From Kudoa neothunni (Eukaryota; Cnidaria), in assembly GCA_964304625.1 (NCBI GenBank), contig OZ199839.1, forward strand, positions 2,604,001 through 2,668,000: 64,000 nt of DNA, written 5' to 3'. Shown in pieces: positions 60,202 to 64,000 of the stretch (position 1 is the first letter of the stretch; each line of letters opens with the position of its first letter). The translations under genes were made by a program, and so were the position numbers. The notes beneath the pieces were generated by a model that had not been told where the DNA came from, made no database searches, and worked only from the letters and a program-made list of their open reading frames with translations.

Positions 60202-63200
60202 GGTTATGCGCGTGGGGTATGCGCCAAAAGTTGAAGCCAAGTTTATTTGTTTGTTTTCACCATGTATGGATGATTAAATGTATACTGATCAAGCTAGAGT
60301 GAGTTTGATCATACCATTGCATTTTTAGTTGGAAGTTTAATTTGGTTACGGTTTAACTGCAAAAATTGTTGAATCCAGGGGCCAGGGGTTAGGAATAATT
60401 GATTTTGTAATCAATTAATTTTAATTTTGCTCTGTTACAATCAATGATTGCAATTATTGAAATACTTCTTGGGGTATATTTTAATATTAATTGTTAATAT
60501 TTTCAATCAAAACCAAATCCAACTCAATATTTTAAAGATATTTTAATCAATAAACTATTTAATATATGAAAGTTTTACGTTAAAAATAGTCACCCAAACG
60601 ACTAAAAATAATTGAAGCTAGATTATTACATATCAAGTCTATTAGCCTATAATATTAAAAATAGAAATAATAATTTTTTAAACTATAGTTTGTTATAATC
60701 ATTATTTTCTTAATAAAACCAGAAATATTTTATGAATACTAAACTTAAATTAATAAAATAACGTAAAGCGCTAGATTGTATAAAATACCCTATTAATACC
60801 AATTATTTCAACAAAAATTCTTGTAATAAACGATTACTCGTTTTTACTTTAGTTACAGGAATAAATATGCTCTTAAATTATTTTTACTATGTTTAATCTT
60901 TATTAATCTAGGTTATAATTGAGTTCGTCTTACATTATTGTCTATTATAGAAGAAATTAATATAAAATCGAGATAAATAATAAATGATACCATAATACAA
61001 TCGTAATATTAATATAACAACAAAAATACTTCAAATGTGTGAGTTTAAAGAGATGATTTAAATTATTGTTTCAATATTCTAGACTTTGATTAAGAATATT
61101 TAATTGATATTGGCCTTATTATATTTGAAAAAAGAATTTTTAAGGTTTTAAAAGTTGCGTAAATTGATGAGCGAACCATAAAAAATTGGTATTTAGTTGG
61201 TTACTTAGAAAGAATAAAAATTTATGTTAGAAATTGTTGGTTAAAATATTATTAGGTATTGGACACATTCCCCTTACAATATCGAGATTAGTGCGATACC
61301 CAAAAACTATATAATCTTAAGGAACAACGACGTGCTCGATTATTTGTCAGTTAGTGTTGGTCTCTTTATAGCGCATCTTACGTCAGACCTCTTAGACATA
61401 ACAAATATTAAAATATTAATTGGAATCGATGTTGGCCAATATTTAGATTACATTGTAAAAATAATTTATATATTAGAAGACTTTTAAGAAGTAGTCGTTA
61501 CTATTACTCAAAATTTCAAAATTTGGTCATTTAATCTGGCATTAGATATAAAGATGCATTATCTGATCCAAATAAAGTATAACATGCAAAATATATTTGC
61601 TCTGTGATTAAGAGAAAAATATTTTATATATAAAATATCGTTTATAGAGTTAAGACAAATGGATGTCGATCACAATTTAAACAAGCATAAAAATCGACGA
61701 ATTATAAGACATTAATGACATGATGCTGAAACATTTAGAACACAGAGGAATGGATTCATCGATAAAAACAGTTGTAATAAAGAAGAATATTCATTATAAT
61801 GTATTAATTAAAATTATCATAATTGAAATTAATCGCATCTCCCAATCAATTATTGACCAATTAATTTCTTCCAACCTCTGGTTGAATCACTCATTATTCG
61901 ATTATTCACAAGTTGGAAAGTATTACAGAAGGTTGTTTAGTTTTTTATATATCGATATATAATTAAAAACTTAATTTTGATTTTTTAATATACTAAACCA
62001 ATAATATTCATTTAGCAATAAATGTTTTTAAAAAATGTTTGAAATATTTATCTAGATTTCCAATTCAAAATCAGGCTTTAACTTACATAAATATATATTT
62101 ATTTATGATGGAACGAATTTCGCTATAAATTGTAAAGGTTGTGGAAAAATAGATAAAATATGTAAAAAATTAAATATTAAGACAAGATTTATTATTTTTC
62201 ATGATAAAATTTTAAAATGAATTAATTTTACGTTAAGTTTAAATATTTTTTTAATTTTAATCGATTTTTTTCTGGAAAATTATTTAATGTGACGTAAATT
62301 TTAGCTCAAGTTATTGAATTAGATAGTTTCTTAAAATGTATTTCTTTAGTCTATTCATATTTAAATAAATTATGTAATTAAATGTAAATTAGCTGCTCTG
62401 TTTAAATATAATGGAAGAAAAATATTTTTACTATAGTCTTGAGTGGTTTAAATAATAGTTACTTTTAAATGAATCAGCAGAAAATCGTTAAACCAAAATT
62501 TTGACCTATGTTTACATCAGAATTTAAACTATGGGCAGAAGTCAAATTCATTTTGAAATTCACTATGTATAAAGCTATGGAGGATTTACAACAATTTTAG
62601 AGTTAATCTTATTTTAATTGATTTAGAGCTCATATAGAGAAAATAACTTTTTTTCATTTATGCTCACGATTTGACTAGTAAATTTAAATAACTGAATGAT
62701 TATTTAGATTGAAAATTCTTTGGCATTTTGGATAAAACAGATTCATTTCAATTTTATTTAAATTATATTATGACAGGCTTTTAAATAACTAATCATTAAT
62801 AAAATAATTATAAATACGAAATAATGTGATTAATTAATCTTTTTAATGTAGGAAGTTAAGGTTTCTGAAGAGTGCGAACGCGATGAAAGTATATGAATTC
62901 TGCCACGCTGTACGTATAGAATAATGAGACATCATGAATAGAAATCATGTGTTTTAGATTTCCATAATTCTATATTTTCTTAATTAAAAAATAAATATAA
63001 CAAATCTCAAATTATCCACGATGATATTATGCGATAATTTTAATTTAAGTAACTATAATAAACTTCTGTCCCATAAGAGAGCTGACAGTCGATTATAGAA
63101 GAGATAAACGGAATTTTGCACGGTCGCTTGGCTTGACACATTCATATTTTATAGATTTCTCTGGACAGAATATTTTAAATAGCATGGATACTTACTGGAT

Positions 63201-64000
63201 TTTTGAATTAGGCGATACAGTCAAGAACGGTTATTACGTAGGTGGATATTGCGCACTAATTTAGTAACCATTAAATTTCACAATATCCCAAAAGCAAAGT
63301 GTATTATAGCTATTAGGTGATTTTTATTTTAAAGAGGTAGAACGAAATTAAACGTTGATTTCAAGATCTTTATATTTTTATATTAATAAAAATTATTCAA
63401 TGTTAATTTATTTAACAGAAAAAATTGAATTAATACTCAACGCAGAAAAACCGAAATATTTTATGATTATAAATTTGATCCATATGCATAAATTTTTGAG
63501 TACAGTAGCGCAGGGTTATTACAGGATGACATGTAGTTCTTTAAATCTGAATAGATTCTTTGATTTTAAACTATAAGTGTTGTTATTGTGCATAAGTCAA
63601 AAGGACTATACTGATAACATATTTTGTACGCTTTCATTATTAGATTGTTTAAGGGTTATGTTAACTTAAATATTTCGCATAAACTAGATAATAAACATAC
63701 GGAATTAATTTCTTCATTAACCCATTGAGACCAGAAAATCAAGGAGTGAGAAAATACTTTTTTTGAAAATGTCAAAATATCTAAAAAATTAAAGAAATAT
63801 TTAATTAAGAGGTCCATTAAACTTAATGGTGCCATATGGCACCATTCGGAGACACCTTGGTCTCAAAAATTTAAAAAACATTGTCGTTCCCAAAAAATAC
63901 ACGTATAACAGATAAACGTAATATAAAAATATATTTTTTTGTATGATAGTCTAACAAACAATTTCTATTTATATTTAGTCGTAAGTGGACATCGCATTTG
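60202..64000. other. Non-coding right end of the window
   Basis: Upstream region of XRN1 and beyond. Open frames at 61720-61962 and 63355-63576 look random in composition. Apart from the palindromic element at its end I see nothing. Confidence 0.5.
63719..63875. repeat. Short palindromic element, possibly a TTAA-flanked MITE
   Basis: TTAACCC then TTGAGACCA at the left (63719-63733) and TGGTCTCAA then TTTAA at the right (63858-63873) are inverted. Between them is a perfect 22-bp palindrome at 63825-63846 (core GGTGCCATATGGCACC). TTAA at both ends hints at piggyBac-type insertion. Too small and too imperfect to be sure. Confidence 0.35.

Noticed and set aside
1-64000. Ciliate-type genetic code, suggested by tiny introns and AT richness
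   Set aside because: TAA, TAG and TGA all end conserved genes or are removed by introns; the standard code fits.

Overview
The window is nuclear DNA of a eukaryote: AT-rich, standard genetic code, and genes cut by very short GT-AG introns, mostly 33-55 nt. Three conserved genes are recognisable: a farnesyltransferase beta subunit (two identical copies), an AFG1-type AAA ATPase and an XRN1-type 5'-3' exoribonuclease. Relics of several DNA transposon families are present (Tc1/mariner, Tigger/pogo, Merlin, hAT, a possible MULE). Tiny introns plus this transposon mix would suit a reduced parasitic metazoan such as a myxozoan. That placement is inference and weak.

Layout. From 1 to 29.4 kb, four related genes (C1-C4) lie head to tail on the minus strand, separated by transposons and one unidentified multi-exon gene (21.6-23.4 kb). 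A farnesyltransferase beta gene follows at 31.0-32.2 kb. A 200-N gap lies at 33587-33786. After it, sequence already seen reappears: 33787-40296 repeats 10001-16541, and 40286-46258 repeats 27611-33586. The two repeats are joined inside a chimeric fifth family member (C5). Unique sequence resumes at 46259 with AFG1 (47.1-48.6 kb) and XRN1 (51.0-60.2 kb), both minus strand. The last 3.8 kb looks non-coding.

The main discovery is the C1-C5 family. After intron removal each gene predicts a type I membrane protein of about 660 residues: signal peptide, five domains sharing a C-x(16-19)-C-x(4-9)-C-x3-C signature, a short linker, one transmembrane helix and a short basic tail. The linker is encoded by three alternative mini-exons of 28, 40 and 34 nt. 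Each enters in phase 1 and leaves in phase 2, so any one keeps the frame and any two or all three break it. Substitutions between paralogs support the coding frame of two of them. I know of no described family with this architecture, but I could not search.

The repeated half of the window is most simply two alternative haplotype contigs placed in series, one carrying an 11-kb deletion made by recombination between C3 and C4. A true segmental duplication is not excluded. No rRNA, tRNA or CRISPR was found.
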